Origin: Borreliella bissettiae DN127
Lineage (GTDB): Bacteria > Spirochaetota > Spirochaetia > Borreliales > Borreliaceae
Direction of reading: 5' to 3'
NCBI RefSeq assembly: GCF_000222305.1
Contig: NC_015919.1
Location: 1 to 55,219, forward strand
DNA: 55,219 nucleotides
The translations under genes and the position numbers were made by a program. The notes under the pieces are model-generated. The model saw nothing but the letters and a program-made list of their open reading frames with translations, did no database searches and was not told the DNA's origin. This document shows, piece after piece, positions 16,781 to 25,106 of the stretch (position 1 is the first letter of the stretch; each line of letters opens with the position of its first letter).

Positions 16781-17341
16781 TTAATATTTATTTTTTGTTT
16801 TTGCTGGTATTATTTTTTTCTCCTCATTTTCAAGATTTTGTTTTGCCTTAATTACTTCTAGTTGATTTTCTATTTGAACTTTAACTTCAAGCAATCTTTC
16901 GGCTGTGTTTATAGGGGTATTTTTAGTGCCCTCTAAAACACGGGATTTTACGCCTGTTATTCCAACCTCTTCTAGCGATTCTACAACGTCAAGCATAAAG
17001 TCAGACATAGCCAAGAATTGACTACTTTTACCAGTTTCTTTAATTTTTAAAGCTTCTTCTTCTATTATCTTGAGAAACTTTCCTGTTTCGTCAATGGCCT
17101 GTATTTTTGCTTCTCTTAATGCAAGCCCACCATTTGTCACTTTAGAGCCAGTTTTACTTTTTGTAAAAGCTGCAAAACGCACTCCCTTGTCAGTGGCTTC
17201 TTTTTTTATTTTTAGGATTTTATTTTTTAAATCCCTAGAAGATGATTCAAGCGCTAGCTTTGTTTTTTCTATTAGTCCAACGTTACATGCAACCAATAGA
17301 GTAAAAAACAAAGCTATAGCTATTAAATTTAATTGTTTCAT
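16781..17341 (-). CDS. dbpB: Decorin-binding protein B
   Basis: A 186-residue lipoprotein. Signal peptide MKQLNLIAIALFFTLLVAC gives lipid Cys 19. It has the same five-helix fold and shared motifs with DbpA (RDLKNKILKIKKEATDKGV; KIKETGKSSQFLAM). It is the first gene of the leftward operon with a strong AAAGGAGG directly before the ATG; dbpA follows after 116 bp. It binds glycosaminoglycans. The promoter should lie in 17342-17420. RpoS-dependent expression is known for B31 and is not visible here. Confidence 0.95.
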   Translation of the reverse strand: MKQLNLIAIALFFTLLVACNVGLIEKTKLALESSSRDLKNKILKIKKEATDKGVRFAAFTKSKTGSKVTNGGLALREAKIQAIDETGKFLKIIEEEALKIKETGKSSQFLAMSDFMLDVVESLEEVGITGVKSRVLEGTKNTPINTAERLLEVKVQIENQLEVIKAKQNLENEEKKIIPAKTKNKY

Positions 17342-17543
17342 TTAACCTCCTTTGATATTAAGTTTATTTAAATAAATCTAAATTTTAGCCCAGTTTATTA
17401 AAAATAAAATAAAATAAATTGGTAATAGATTTGATGTAAAAAGTCAATGCCATTTTTGCATTTGTACTAAGTTGCAAAACTTTTATTTTCAAGCCGTTAT
17501 TTTCAAGCCTTGTCAGTTTTAATTTTATTTTTGTTAGGGAGAC

Positions 17544-17660
17544 ATGAATTTGTTTTATGCAAATATAGCAGTAACATTGTTTGGAGTTATAAGCTGGCCT
17601 TTTAAGCGGGTTTATAATTTTGATATTTATTTCCAGTTTGACATAAATAATACAAATTAG
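17544..17660 (+). CDS. Possible 38-residue peptide
   Basis: AGGGAGAC lies 2-9 bp before the ATG. The peptide begins MNLFYANIAVTLFGVISWPF, a single hydrophobic segment, followed by a polar tail. The ribosome-binding site is good but the length is short and the family unknown. It may be a small membrane peptide or the leftover start of a lost gene. Confidence 0.3.
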   Translation: MNLFYANIAVTLFGVISWPFKRVYNFDIYFQFDINNTN

Positions 17661-17717
17661 TTATTTTGTATTATTTTTTAAATTAAAACAAAGATCTAAA
17701 AATTTAGGTCTAAAAAT

Positions 17718-17759
17718 AAAAGAGAAGCCATGCTCCCGCAATTTATTGGCTTCTCTTTT
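17718..17759 (-). terminator. Terminator of the small lipoprotein gene
   Basis: AAAAGAGAAGCCA/TGGCTTCTCTTTT, a perfect 13-bp stem with a 16-nt loop, about 80 bp beyond the stop of the leftward gene at 17839. It could also serve the small rightward ORF. Confidence 0.7.
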
Positions 17760-17838
17760 GAGTATTTTGACTATTTTGACACTGTTTTAATTAAGAGAGG
17801 AGTGTGGCTAGCAGACCCATAAGGCTTGAAAATGCCTT

Positions 17839-18090
17839 TTAACCCCTTAAAAATTGTTCTGTTTTGTCAGCCCCAGAGACTATTTTATTTTTTCCTTTAA
17901 TTATTATGCCCAGCAAACTTTCAGTGGCTGTATTGTTCCCAGCAGTTTCTATTGAGCGTTTTAATCTTTTATTTTGTTTGTTAGCAACGATTTTTCTGAT
18001 TTTTAGTTTTTGCTCCCCAGCAAATGTTCCACCGTCCATATTACACGATAACATTACCGCCGGCAACAAAATATATTTTATTTTAAACAT
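17839..18090 (-). CDS. Small putative lipoprotein
   Basis: An 83-residue protein whose N-terminus MFKIKYILLPAVMLSC has a basic start, hydrophobic core and lipobox-like VMLSC (Cys 16). The rest is Lys/Arg-rich with no recognised domain. The ribosome-binding site is weak (AAAAGAAAAAAG). It diverges from the terminase operon at 18223 and has its own terminator. A family name is not recognised; it may be a short relic of a longer lipoprotein. Confidence 0.55.
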   Translation of the reverse strand: MFKIKYILLPAVMLSCNMDGGTFAGEQKLKIRKIVANKQNKRLKRSIETAGNNTATESLLGIIIKGKNKIVSGADKTEQFLRG

Positions 18091-18222
18091 TTCTTTTTTC
18101 TTTTACCATTTATTTTTATTAATTTTATTCTATTTAAAAATATATCTCGTTAATTAAATTATTCATAATAAAAAACAATAATTTTTCTTGAGTTTTTAAA
18201 AGAACTTAATTAAAATAAAACA

Positions 18223-18816
18223 ATGATATTTAAAAATAGAAAAGAAGAATATATTTTTTTATTTAAAAAAGGTTTAAAAGATTTAGACATTGCTCAAATT
18301 TTAGGCGTTAGTGAATCTTTTGTAGCAAAAGCCCGAAACAAATATTTTAAATCTGATGATTATGTTTGCAAAAAGAACTCTATTTTTAGCAATCAAGCGG
18401 GAGAAAGCATTGCTAAAGAGCCTTTTAACGAGGATAATTTCAACAATTTAATACTACTTGCTACAAAAAAGGCCTGTGAGCTTGAAAATGCCAAAAACGA
18501 AACTGAAAAGTTATTTTACGAGATGGCTCGTTCTTTTATTGATTCCCACAACAAATATAAAAATCTCAGCCTAGCAGCAATAAAAAAGGATGCATTAATC
18601 TTGGACTTAAAAATTAGCAAACTTCAAAGCGAGATTAGCGGCAATAAAAAAAGAGACCTTAAAGAACAAGAAAACCTTGAGAGAGAGCTTTCTTGTAAGA
18701 TTAAAGAAAGAGAAGAGATTGAAAAAAAGCTTATTACTATTTGTATGAGAGAGGATTTTGACGCCCTTGTTAAGCTTAAATCTGTTTTAAGTAGTAAGAA
18801 TTTAAAATTGGAGTAA
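18223..18816 (+). CDS. Phage terminase small-subunit-like protein
   Basis: A 197-residue protein. An N-terminal helix-turn-helix (GLKDLDIAQILGVSESFVAK, about 18-37) is followed by a long coiled coil (about 115-190), which is the typical small-terminase architecture of DNA recognition plus oligomerisation. The terminase large-subunit gene follows 3 bp later. The gene has no Shine-Dalgarno sequence and begins ATGATATTTAAAAA, the same 14 bases that begin the portal gene at 25467. By cp32 analogy it would recognise the packaging site. Confidence 0.75.
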   Translation: MIFKNRKEEYIFLFKKGLKDLDIAQILGVSESFVAKARNKYFKSDDYVCKKNSIFSNQAGESIAKEPFNEDNFNNLILLATKKACELENAKNETEKLFYEMARSFIDSHNKYKNLSLAAIKKDALILDLKISKLQSEISGNKKRDLKEQENLERELSCKIKEREEIEKKLITICMREDFDALVKLKSVLSSKNLKLE

Positions 18817-18819
18817 AAT

Positions 18820-20172
18820 TTGAAATTTTTAAGATTTCCGGCATTTCTAAATCTTGAGAAAAAGTTTAAAAATAAGTTTAATATTAATATTTTGGATTAT
18901 ATTAAGCCAAAACCAACTAACATTTGTTTTAAGGATTTTGAAAACAAATACTTAACTGCTAAGCAAAAGGAAGTTCTTTTTGACATAGAAAGTAATAATT
19001 ATTCAAAAGTAATATTTAGTGGTGGAATTGCAAGTGGCAAGACTTTTTTAGCCTCATATTTGCTTGTTAAAAAGCTAATTGAAAACAAATCTTTTTATGA
19101 ACAAGATACCAATAATTTTATTATAGGCAATTCTATTGGTTTGTTGATGACAAATACCATAAAACAAATAGAAAAAATTTGCAGCTTGCTAGGAATTGAA
19201 TATCAGAAAAAGAAAAGTGGACAGTCTTTTTGCAAAATAGCAGGCCTTAAGCTTAATATTTACGGGGGCAAAAACAGAGATGCTTTTTCTAAGATTCGTG
19301 GGGGCAATAGTGCAATAATTTATGTAAATGAAGCAACAGTAATTCACAGAGAAACTTTACTTGAAGTGGTCAAAAGGCTTAGAAAGGGCAAAGAAATAAT
19401 TATTTTTGATACAAATCCGGATCATCCAGCACACTATTTCAAAACAGACTATATTGAAAATACAGATGTTTTTAAGACATATAATTTTACAACGTACGAC
19501 AACCCCTTAAATTCAGCGGATTTTATTCAAACCCAGGAGAAACTTTACAAACGTTTCCCCGCTTATAAGGCACGCGTGCTTTACGGGGAGTGGATTTTAA
19601 ATGAATCTACGCTATTTAATGAAATGATTTTCAATCAAGATTATGAATTTAAAAGCCCAATAATGTACATTGATCCTGCATTCTCAGTAGGTGGAGACAA
19701 TACAGCTGTTTGTGTTTTGGAGCGCACTTTTGAGAAGTTTTATGCGTATATTTATCAAGATCAAAAACCAGTAAGTGATAGTTTAATGCTTTCTTCTATT
19801 CAAGTTTTAATAGAAAATTTCAATGTAAATACTGTTTACATTGAAGAGAGAGATAGCACCAAAGGAGATGGGATTTTAACCAAAACAATTCTTTTTTTAA
19901 GAAACAAAAGTATTAACTATTTTAAAGTTGCGCCAATAAAGCCTGCAAGCAATAAATTCAAAAGAATCTGTGCGCTTATTCCTTTGTTTGAAAGCCACAA
20001 AATAGAATTTTTAAAAATAATAAATAAAAATGTAGTATCTGATATTTACAGCTACAAAGGAGACGGCAAAACAAAAGATGATGCACTTGATTCTCTTGCA
20101 AATGCTTATCTTCTTTTAACGCTAAATCATAAAGAAAAATTATTTCATTTCGGCAAGTTTAAATATTTATAA
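18820..20172 (+). CDS. Phage terminase large subunit
   Basis: A 450-residue packaging motor from a TTG start. The ATPase domain has Walker A GGIASGKT (68-75), Walker B IIYVNEA (166-172) and a coupling segment IIFDTNP (194-200). The nuclease domain has Asp285 in MYIDPAF, Glu342/343 in VYIEERDS and the acidic KDDALDSLA (419-427). All expected catalytic residues appear present, so the enzyme looks intact. It would cut and pump DNA into a prohead. The size is normal for PBSX/T4-type terminases. Confidence 0.92.
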   Translation: MKFLRFPAFLNLEKKFKNKFNINILDYIKPKPTNICFKDFENKYLTAKQKEVLFDIESNNYSKVIFSGGIASGKTFLASYLLVKKLIENKSFYEQDTNNFIIGNSIGLLMTNTIKQIEKICSLLGIEYQKKKSGQSFCKIAGLKLNIYGGKNRDAFSKIRGGNSAIIYVNEATVIHRETLLEVVKRLRKGKEIIIFDTNPDHPAHYFKTDYIENTDVFKTYNFTTYDNPLNSADFIQTQEKLYKRFPAYKARVLYGEWILNESTLFNEMIFNQDYEFKSPIMYIDPAFSVGGDNTAVCVLERTFEKFYAYIYQDQKPVSDSLMLSSIQVLIENFNVNTVYIEERDSTKGDGILTKTILFLRNKSINYFKVAPIKPASNKFKRICALIPLFESHKIEFLKIINKNVVSDIYSYKGDGKTKDDALDSLANAYLLLTLNHKEKLFHFGKFKYL

Positions 20173-20494
20173 TTTGATCTATATTTTTAGATATTAGTTT
20201 AAGTTTTTTCTTATTAAGAATTATTTAAAAAGTTTTTGTCTTTTTTTGCTAATTTTGTTAAAAAATTTCTATTTGTCTTAAACCTAGGGCAAAGCAATAT
20301 TAAATAAATTTTTAAATCATTTAAAATTTTTTATTTAAAAATATAATTTTTTATAAAAAATAAAAAGCTAATATTTAATCTTTTAAAAGTTTTGAAAAAG
20401 AATTTTTCAAGGTTATTTTTTTGGGGAATATTGTTGATATGATTTATAATTTAATTTTTATTATTTTTTTATCAAAGAAGGGATAGTTTAATGA

Positions 20495-20608
20495 ATGTCA
20501 GAATTTTTTTATTTTTCTCTCAAGAACCTTAGAATTGAAGATATTTCAAGCAAGTTGTTTTTAGAAAGAAAGTTATTTTTTACATCAATTTTGAATAGAC
20601 GTGATTGA
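20495..20608 (+). CDS. Possible 37-residue peptide
   Basis: The ORF begins MSEFFYFSLKNLRIEDISS and ends in NRRD. GAAGGGAT lies about ten bases upstream, and the 19-bp inverted repeat starts 7 bp after its stop, as a terminator would. No family is recognised. Confidence 0.25.
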   Translation: MSEFFYFSLKNLRIEDISSKLFLERKLFFTSILNRRD

Positions 20609-20615
20609 ATTCGAT

Positions 20616-20655
20616 GCAATTTTAGTAAATTTTTAGAAAAATTCACTAAAATTGC
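20616..20655. terminator. 19-bp inverted repeat, likely terminator
   Basis: GCAATTTTAGTAAATTTTT and AAAAATTCACTAAAATTGC pair with one mismatch and a 2-nt centre. It lies between the terminase operon and the next lipoprotein gene. Confidence 0.55.
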
Positions 20656-20722
20656 CTAATTTGCCTGTTTAAAGGCATTTTTACAATTTGTCTATTTAAA
20701 TGTATTTCAAGGAGAGGGAAAT

Positions 20723-20917
20723 ATGAGAATTGCCTGTGTAATTTTTTTTTTAATGTGTTTTTTAGGTTGTAGTTCTTTTAAGAAATTAAATAATAAAAGG
20801 GTATTGTCCAAAAATAAGCGGAAAGCCTCAGATTATAACAGAGAGTATTATCAAAAAAACAGAGAAAAACTTAAATTAAGAGCCAGAGAGCGATATCGTA
20901 GAAACAAAAAAGCTTAA
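20723..20917 (+). CDS. Small basic lipoprotein (BBA32-like)
   Basis: A 64-residue protein with AAGGAGAGGG before the ATG. The signal peptide has lipobox FLGC (Cys 16), and the mature part is extremely basic, with the repeated pattern REYYQKNREKLKLRARERYR. That pattern resembles short KNREKxKxxxRxRY phage nucleic-acid-binding repeats, here attached to a lipid anchor. Function unknown. Confidence 0.7.
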   Translation: MRIACVIFFLMCFLGCSSFKKLNNKRVLSKNKRKASDYNREYYQKNREKLKLRARERYRRNKKA

Positions 20918-21090
20918 ATTAACCAGAAGGAATTAAACGTATTAAGTGTATTAAGCTTGTTAAACTTATTAAAAATTTTAAAGTAATTTTAATGTTAAGC
21001 AATATATTTAAATTGAATGGCGAATTTATGCAAAAGATGTATGTTTCTTGGTTATTTAAAGTAATTTTGTACTTTTGAGATAAATTAAAA

Positions 21091-21116
21091 TTCCTCCTAA
21101 ATTTAGATTAGGAGAA
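21091..21116 (+). promoter_or_regulatory. Hairpin that can hide the BBA33 ribosome-binding site
   Basis: TTCCTCCTAA (21091-21100) can pair with TTAGGAGAA (21108-21116) with one bulged base. The right arm contains the AGGAG used by the gene starting at 21122. Translation control by structure is inferred. Confidence 0.45.
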
Positions 21117-21121
21117 TATAC

Positions 21122-21661
21122 ATGAAGAGATATATTTATGTATATATATTTGCGGTAATAGCAAGTTCTTGTTATTTAAATGATTTTTCTAATATGAAAC
21201 AAAATAACTTTAATAAATATGATTTAAATTTTTTGAAGCTTTCTTTATCTGAGAGAGAAAATGCTATTTTAAAAATTCAAAGAAAATTTAAAAGCCTAAC
21301 TGATAAAATAAGCTCTCGGATATCTAATTATAGTGAGATTAAAGTTAGCAATTTTTTTAGCGAATCTAGCGAACAGAAAATTAATCTTTTAAGCAAAATA
21401 TTAGAGATTTTAAAAGTACAGCACGGGCTAATGGAAAAAAGTAGCAGCAGCTTAAGCAGGCTTAATATGTTAAGTGGTGGTAGTTATGCCGCTTTTGATC
21501 CACAGCCAGAATTGAGGCTCTTAAATCAAAAATATTCAGATATAGATGAAAAATTAAGAGAAATATGTAGTTGCATTCTTGGTAACAGCGTTGACTTTAA
21601 TAAGGTTTTAAAGGATTTGATGTATTTAAAAGAGAGCTCTTTAGCGCTAATGCAAAAATAA
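21122..21661 (+). CDS. Collagen-binding lipoprotein BBA33
   Basis: A 179-residue lipoprotein. The N-terminus ends its hydrophobic core at IASSC (Cys 17). The mature protein is helical with heptad character (about 40-110) and a Gly-containing linker LSGGSYAAFDPQPELR. Position and look match lp54 BBA33, which in B31 binds type VI collagen and is required for infection (established). It is monocistronic, convergent with oppA5, and has a possible RBS-masking hairpin upstream. Confidence 0.75.
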   Translation: MKRYIYVYIFAVIASSCYLNDFSNMKQNNFNKYDLNFLKLSLSERENAILKIQRKFKSLTDKISSRISNYSEIKVSNFFSESSEQKINLLSKILEILKVQHGLMEKSSSSLSRLNMLSGGSYAAFDPQPELRLLNQKYSDIDEKLREICSCILGNSVDFNKVLKDLMYLKESSLALMQK

Positions 21662-21676
21662 GTTTTTATAATAAGT

Positions 21677-21720
21677 TTTTTATAAATAGAGCCCAAAAAT
21701 TTTGACTCTATTTATAAAAA
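21677..21720. terminator. Bidirectional terminator between BBA33 and oppA5
   Basis: TTTTTATAAATAGAG/CTCTATTTATAAAAA, a perfect 15-bp stem with a 14-nt loop between convergent genes. Confidence 0.75.
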
Positions 21721-21725
21721 CGCAT

Positions 21726-23312
21726 TTATTCTTCTAAAGGTTTTATTTCTGATAGGGCAAATCTTTCTGAATTGTTTGTATTCCACCCCGTCCACTTATC
21801 ATTTTTAAAAAGATAATTTCCCGCAACACTGTATAATGGAATTATTGGATAATCATTTTCAATAATTATTTCTTCTATTTTTTTTAATATTTCTAATCTG
21901 AGTTTTTCATCCACTTCAAGATCAGATTTTATTATAAGCTCATCAAGTTCAGGATTTGAATATCCGTAAGATACAAAATGTGAGCTTTTAGTTTCAAATA
22001 TATTAAAAAATGCCATGGGATCTAAATAATCTCCTTGCCAGGAACTTATTGAGATCTCATATTGACCTTTTAAAATGTTTGATATGTGGTTAGCCCATGT
22101 CTCATTCTCAATTTCTACATCAATATTTAAAACTTTTTTCCATTGGCTTTGAATAAAATTGGCAACTTCTTTTTCAAGGTCATTTTTATTGTATTTTAGT
22201 GTAAGCGTTGGAAAATTTTTTCCATCCGGATATCCAGCTTCGGCTAAAAGTTTTTCTGCTTTTCGTGGGTTGTATGGCTTTAGCTTTTTCCCATAATTAT
22301 AGTTGTTAATATTAGGACTTATTTTCCTTGTTGCTTTAAAGTTGTTATCAAGCACCCTGTAGACTAGAGTTTCTCTATCAACCGCAAGAGCTAATGCTTC
22401 TCTTACTTTTGGATTGTTAAGAGGTTTAGCATTCGTATTTAATGAAAAAAATCCGATTTGATTAATGTCAGCTGAATAAAAATCTTCTCTTAAGATAAGC
22501 TCATTAATAAGGGTTAAGGGAATGCTGTTAAAAATAGCATCTATTTCATTGTGCTCGTACATGCTGTAAATTCTGCGGGCGTCGTTTATAGTAACAAATA
22601 TAAGCTCATTAATAGCAACGTTTTTAGCATCGTAAAATTTTATATTCTTTTCAAGAGATATTTCTTCGTTTAAAATGCTTCTTTTTAGCTTAAAGGGTCC
22701 GTTTGTAACCATGTTTTCTGCGTCTGTCCATTTATTTCCAAACTTTTTAACAACGTGAGTAGGAATGGGCATGAATATCGGGTGTGTAAGCATGTCAAGA
22801 AAATATGTTGTTGGGCGAGAGAGAGTTATTTCTAAGGTTTGATCATTAATCACCTTTATTCCAACTTCATCTACATTTAATTTTGTTTCATGAAATTCTT
22901 TTGCATTTTTTATCTTTGATATTAGTATGCTAACATTTGGCACATCAATCTCATTTTCTAAGGCCATTATGTAGGAATCTCTAATTGTACTTGCCGTTAT
23001 TTTAACCCCGTCACTCCAATAAATGTCGTCTCTTAGGTGGAATGTGTAGCAAGTGTTGTCGTAAGAAATGTCCCAATTTTTTGCAAGTCCTGGCCTGTAA
23101 CCACCCGTTTTGGGGTCCCCCCTTAAAAGCCCGACAAATAGTTCGTTTACAATTAAATTACCGATTTTATCGCTGCAAAAGTGTGGATCAAGTGATGTTG
23201 GTTTGTTTCCAATTCCAACGCCAAAGATAATATCATCTTTTTGTTTAGAAATTGTGCACGATATTGCAGCAGCAATGCCTAGTGTTAAAAGTAACCTTTT
23301 TTTTATTAACAT
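21726..23312 (-). CDS. oppA5: Oligopeptide ABC transporter substrate-binding lipoprotein OppA5
   Basis: A 528-residue solute-binding protein of the SBP family 5. The start is the ATG at 23312, preceded by AAAGGA and AAGGAGG. An ATG at 23369 adds 19 residues before the signal peptide. Signal peptide ends AAAISC (lipid Cys 18). Family motifs include LDPHFCSDKIGNLIVNELF, GLAKNWDISYDNTCYTFHLR and NPKVREALALAVDRE. It binds peptides for the chromosomally encoded OppBCDF permease. Several OppA versions exist in Borrelia, and this is the lp54 one. It has become cargo among phage genes. Confidence 0.95.
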   Translation of the reverse strand: MLIKKRLLLTLGIAAAISCTISKQKDDIIFGVGIGNKPTSLDPHFCSDKIGNLIVNELFVGLLRGDPKTGGYRPGLAKNWDISYDNTCYTFHLRDDIYWSDGVKITASTIRDSYIMALENEIDVPNVSILISKIKNAKEFHETKLNVDEVGIKVINDQTLEITLSRPTTYFLDMLTHPIFMPIPTHVVKKFGNKWTDAENMVTNGPFKLKRSILNEEISLEKNIKFYDAKNVAINELIFVTINDARRIYSMYEHNEIDAIFNSIPLTLINELILREDFYSADINQIGFFSLNTNAKPLNNPKVREALALAVDRETLVYRVLDNNFKATRKISPNINNYNYGKKLKPYNPRKAEKLLAEAGYPDGKNFPTLTLKYNKNDLEKEVANFIQSQWKKVLNIDVEIENETWANHISNILKGQYEISISSWQGDYLDPMAFFNIFETKSSHFVSYGYSNPELDELIIKSDLEVDEKLRLEILKKIEEIIIENDYPIIPLYSVAGNYLFKNDKWTGWNTNNSERFALSEIKPLEE

Positions 23313-23740
23313 ATCCTTTGTATACCTCCTTTGTGTATTTTTAATAATTAATAGCAAATTATATTGCAATATAATTTTTTAAAATATTTTATGTCTTTGT
23401 TTGACGTTTTAAGGCTTTTTTTATTTTTTGGTTATTTGCTAAATAAATGGTTTTTATTCAAAGGATTCAAAGGAAATTTAAAGAAAAAGACCAAAAAAAA
23501 GACACATTATTTTTCCACCCTGTGGACACTTTTTCTTTAAAACTACAAATAGGGTCTTCAAGACCCTATTTGTAGTTTTAAAGAAGTTTTCAATGAATTG
23601 TTGATTTATAACAATAAGACAAATATATATCTCTCTTTATTTTTTTTCAAATAATTCAAATAAAATTAAACCTTTATTTGCATGTCTTGAGAATGCTAGA
23701 AAATGAACTATAATGACGACTTATTTTATCGGAGGTTGTG
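23313..23740. other. Divergent promoter region of oppA5 and BBA36
   Basis: About 430 bp without a gene. It holds the oppA5 leader at the left, a 53-bp inverted repeat (23533-23585) in the middle and the BBA36 promoter and GGAGG at the right. Confidence 0.55.
23533..23585. repeat. 26-bp perfect inverted repeat
   Basis: Arms 23533-23558 and 23560-23585 are exact complements around one C (core AATAGGGTCTT-C-AAGACCCTATT). It lies between two genes that diverge, where no transcript should end. It is therefore either an operator-type element or a terminator for a lost gene. Confidence 0.75.
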
Positions 23741-24379
23741 ATGCAAAGGATAAGTATTTTATTAATGATATTTGCGGTGTTTTCTTGTAAGCAGTTTGGC
23801 GATGTTAAGTCGCTTACAGAAATTTATTCTGGAGATGACACTCCTCTTGTTGTTGGCAATGTAGCTAAGGAGCTGATTCCTGAAGAGAATTCTTTAACTC
23901 CTGAAGAAGCTGAAAAGTTAGAGACTTTAAAAGTATTTTTAAAAGATGCAATGGGTGCTAATGGTAGAGAAGATACTTTAAAAGCTGAATACGAGAAATC
24001 TTATAAAGAATTTTTTGATTGGCTTTCTAAGGATGTTAACAGACAAAAAGAGTTTATAAGTTATTTTGATAATATTTGCGGGATTGTATCTAAAGCAGTA
24101 GATGCAAGTAAAAAGCAAAGACCCACCGAGCAGCAATCCTTGGGCTTTAAAGAATATGTTTGTTACAAGATTAAAAATAGCAAAGGCGAGGCTTTAAGTT
24201 TATTTTTTCAAAAGGTAGCTGATGCGTTTGGTGTTGATGAGTACAAAAAAGAAAGTGATGAGAGCGTTCAAAAGCCTGAGAAATGCAATGAAGAGATTTT
24301 TAAAGTAATCAAAAGGGTATTTACCCAAAGTGATAACAACAACGAATTGAAAAATTTGGCAAATTTTGGAAATGTTTAA
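23741..24379 (+). CDS. Surface lipoprotein BBA36
   Basis: A 212-residue lipoprotein. The ATG at 23741 is preferred over the adjoining GTG at 23738 because GGAGG (23731-23735) is then spaced by 5 bp. Signal peptide ends FAVFSC (Cys 16 from the ATG). The mature domain is helical and acidic (LTPEEAEKLETLKVFLKDA), with four further cysteines. It matches lp54 BBA36 by position and style. Function unknown. It ends with a strong terminator and is not joined to the phage operon. Confidence 0.75.
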   Translation: MQRISILLMIFAVFSCKQFGDVKSLTEIYSGDDTPLVVGNVAKELIPEENSLTPEEAEKLETLKVFLKDAMGANGREDTLKAEYEKSYKEFFDWLSKDVNRQKEFISYFDNICGIVSKAVDASKKQRPTEQQSLGFKEYVCYKIKNSKGEALSLFFQKVADAFGVDEYKKESDESVQKPEKCNEEIFKVIKRVFTQSDNNNELKNLANFGNV

Positions 24380-24401
24380 AGATGTAAAATGCGATTTCTT
24401 T

Positions 24402-24434
24402 ATAAAAACAGGTTCCGATGGAACCTGTTTTTAT
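24402..24434 (+). terminator. Terminator of BBA36
   Basis: ATAAAAACAGGTTCC/GGAACCTGTTTTTAT, a 15-bp stem with a 3-nt loop and downstream T-rich DNA, 22 bp after the stop. Confidence 0.85.
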
Positions 24435-24500
24435 ATTTTTAAAAAGACTTTTAAGTTATGACCTTTAAGTATCTTTTTAAGGATATATCTTTATTAGGGT

Positions 24501-25106
24501 ATGAGTGAGAACAATAATGCAAAGAGTAATTTTCAAAATTTCAAATTTAATAATATTGAATTTGTCGAAGAATTATCAACTCAAATTATTAATTCTGCCT
24601 TAGAAGTAGAGACTAATTTAAATAAAATTTTAAATACAAAGGATTCACAAGATGCTCATTTAAGGGTTCAAAAATCAAAATCAAAACTTATTTCTGTGAT
24701 CAATCTGGCCAAAAGGCTAAACAATCACCTACTTTTAGAATTTGATAAAATTTCTGATTTTGATATTCCTGTAACATTTAGGATTGTTGACAAGATTTTA
24801 AAAGTATTTTATTGGACGGTAGTCAATTTTGATTCTCATACAGTAAGTGAAATTGACTCAGTGGGGTTAAAAGAGATTGATTTTTTACATGAAGATGAAG
24901 AAGGAATAAAATCAGCTGAAGAGGAGATTAGTAGCATTGAAAATTTAAAGAAAAGAGAATTTCTTTCTGGGCTACTTTTAGTTATTAAATTCACATTTCA
25001 AGCAGACAAAGCCTTAATAAAGGCAATAAGAGCATCCCTTTTGGCGGCATCTTTTATTGCTCAAAGGGGAATAGAAGGCAAGCAGGGTTTATTTTTTTAT
25101 ATTTAG
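24501..25106 (+). CDS. Hypothetical helical protein (BBA37-like)
   Basis: A 201-residue cytoplasmic-looking protein: no signal peptide, long amphipathic helices and an acidic centre (LHEDEEGIKSAEEEISS). The tail ALIKAIRASLLAASFIAQRG is a moderately hydrophobic helix. It lies after the terminase module and before the portal gene. A phage-derived function is possible. Family not recognised. TTATTAGGG precedes the ATG, a weak ribosome-binding site. Confidence 0.6.
   Translation: MSENNNAKSNFQNFKFNNIEFVEELSTQIINSALEVETNLNKILNTKDSQDAHLRVQKSKSKLISVINLAKRLNNHLLLEFDKISDFDIPVTFRIVDKILKVFYWTVVNFDSHTVSEIDSVGLKEIDFLHEDEEGIKSAEEEISSIENLKKREFLSGLLLVIKFTFQADKALIKAIRASLLAASFIAQRGIEGKQGLFFYI

Larger units (their letters stand above)
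17342..17838. other. Gap between dbpB and the small lipoprotein gene
   Basis: It contains the dbpBA promoter side, a 38-codon ORF at 17544-17660 and a terminator at 17718-17759. Nothing else is evident. Confidence 0.5.
20173..20722. other. 550-bp gap after the terminase
   Basis: The gap is AT-rich. It holds a possible 37-codon ORF (20495-20608) and a near-perfect 19-bp inverted repeat (20616-20655). No other gene-like signal is seen. Confidence 0.45.

Noticed and set aside
18820..20172. Possible frameshift in the terminase near its join with the small subunit
   Set aside because: Both frames are complete, separated by 3 bp, with all ATPase and nuclease motifs in one frame.
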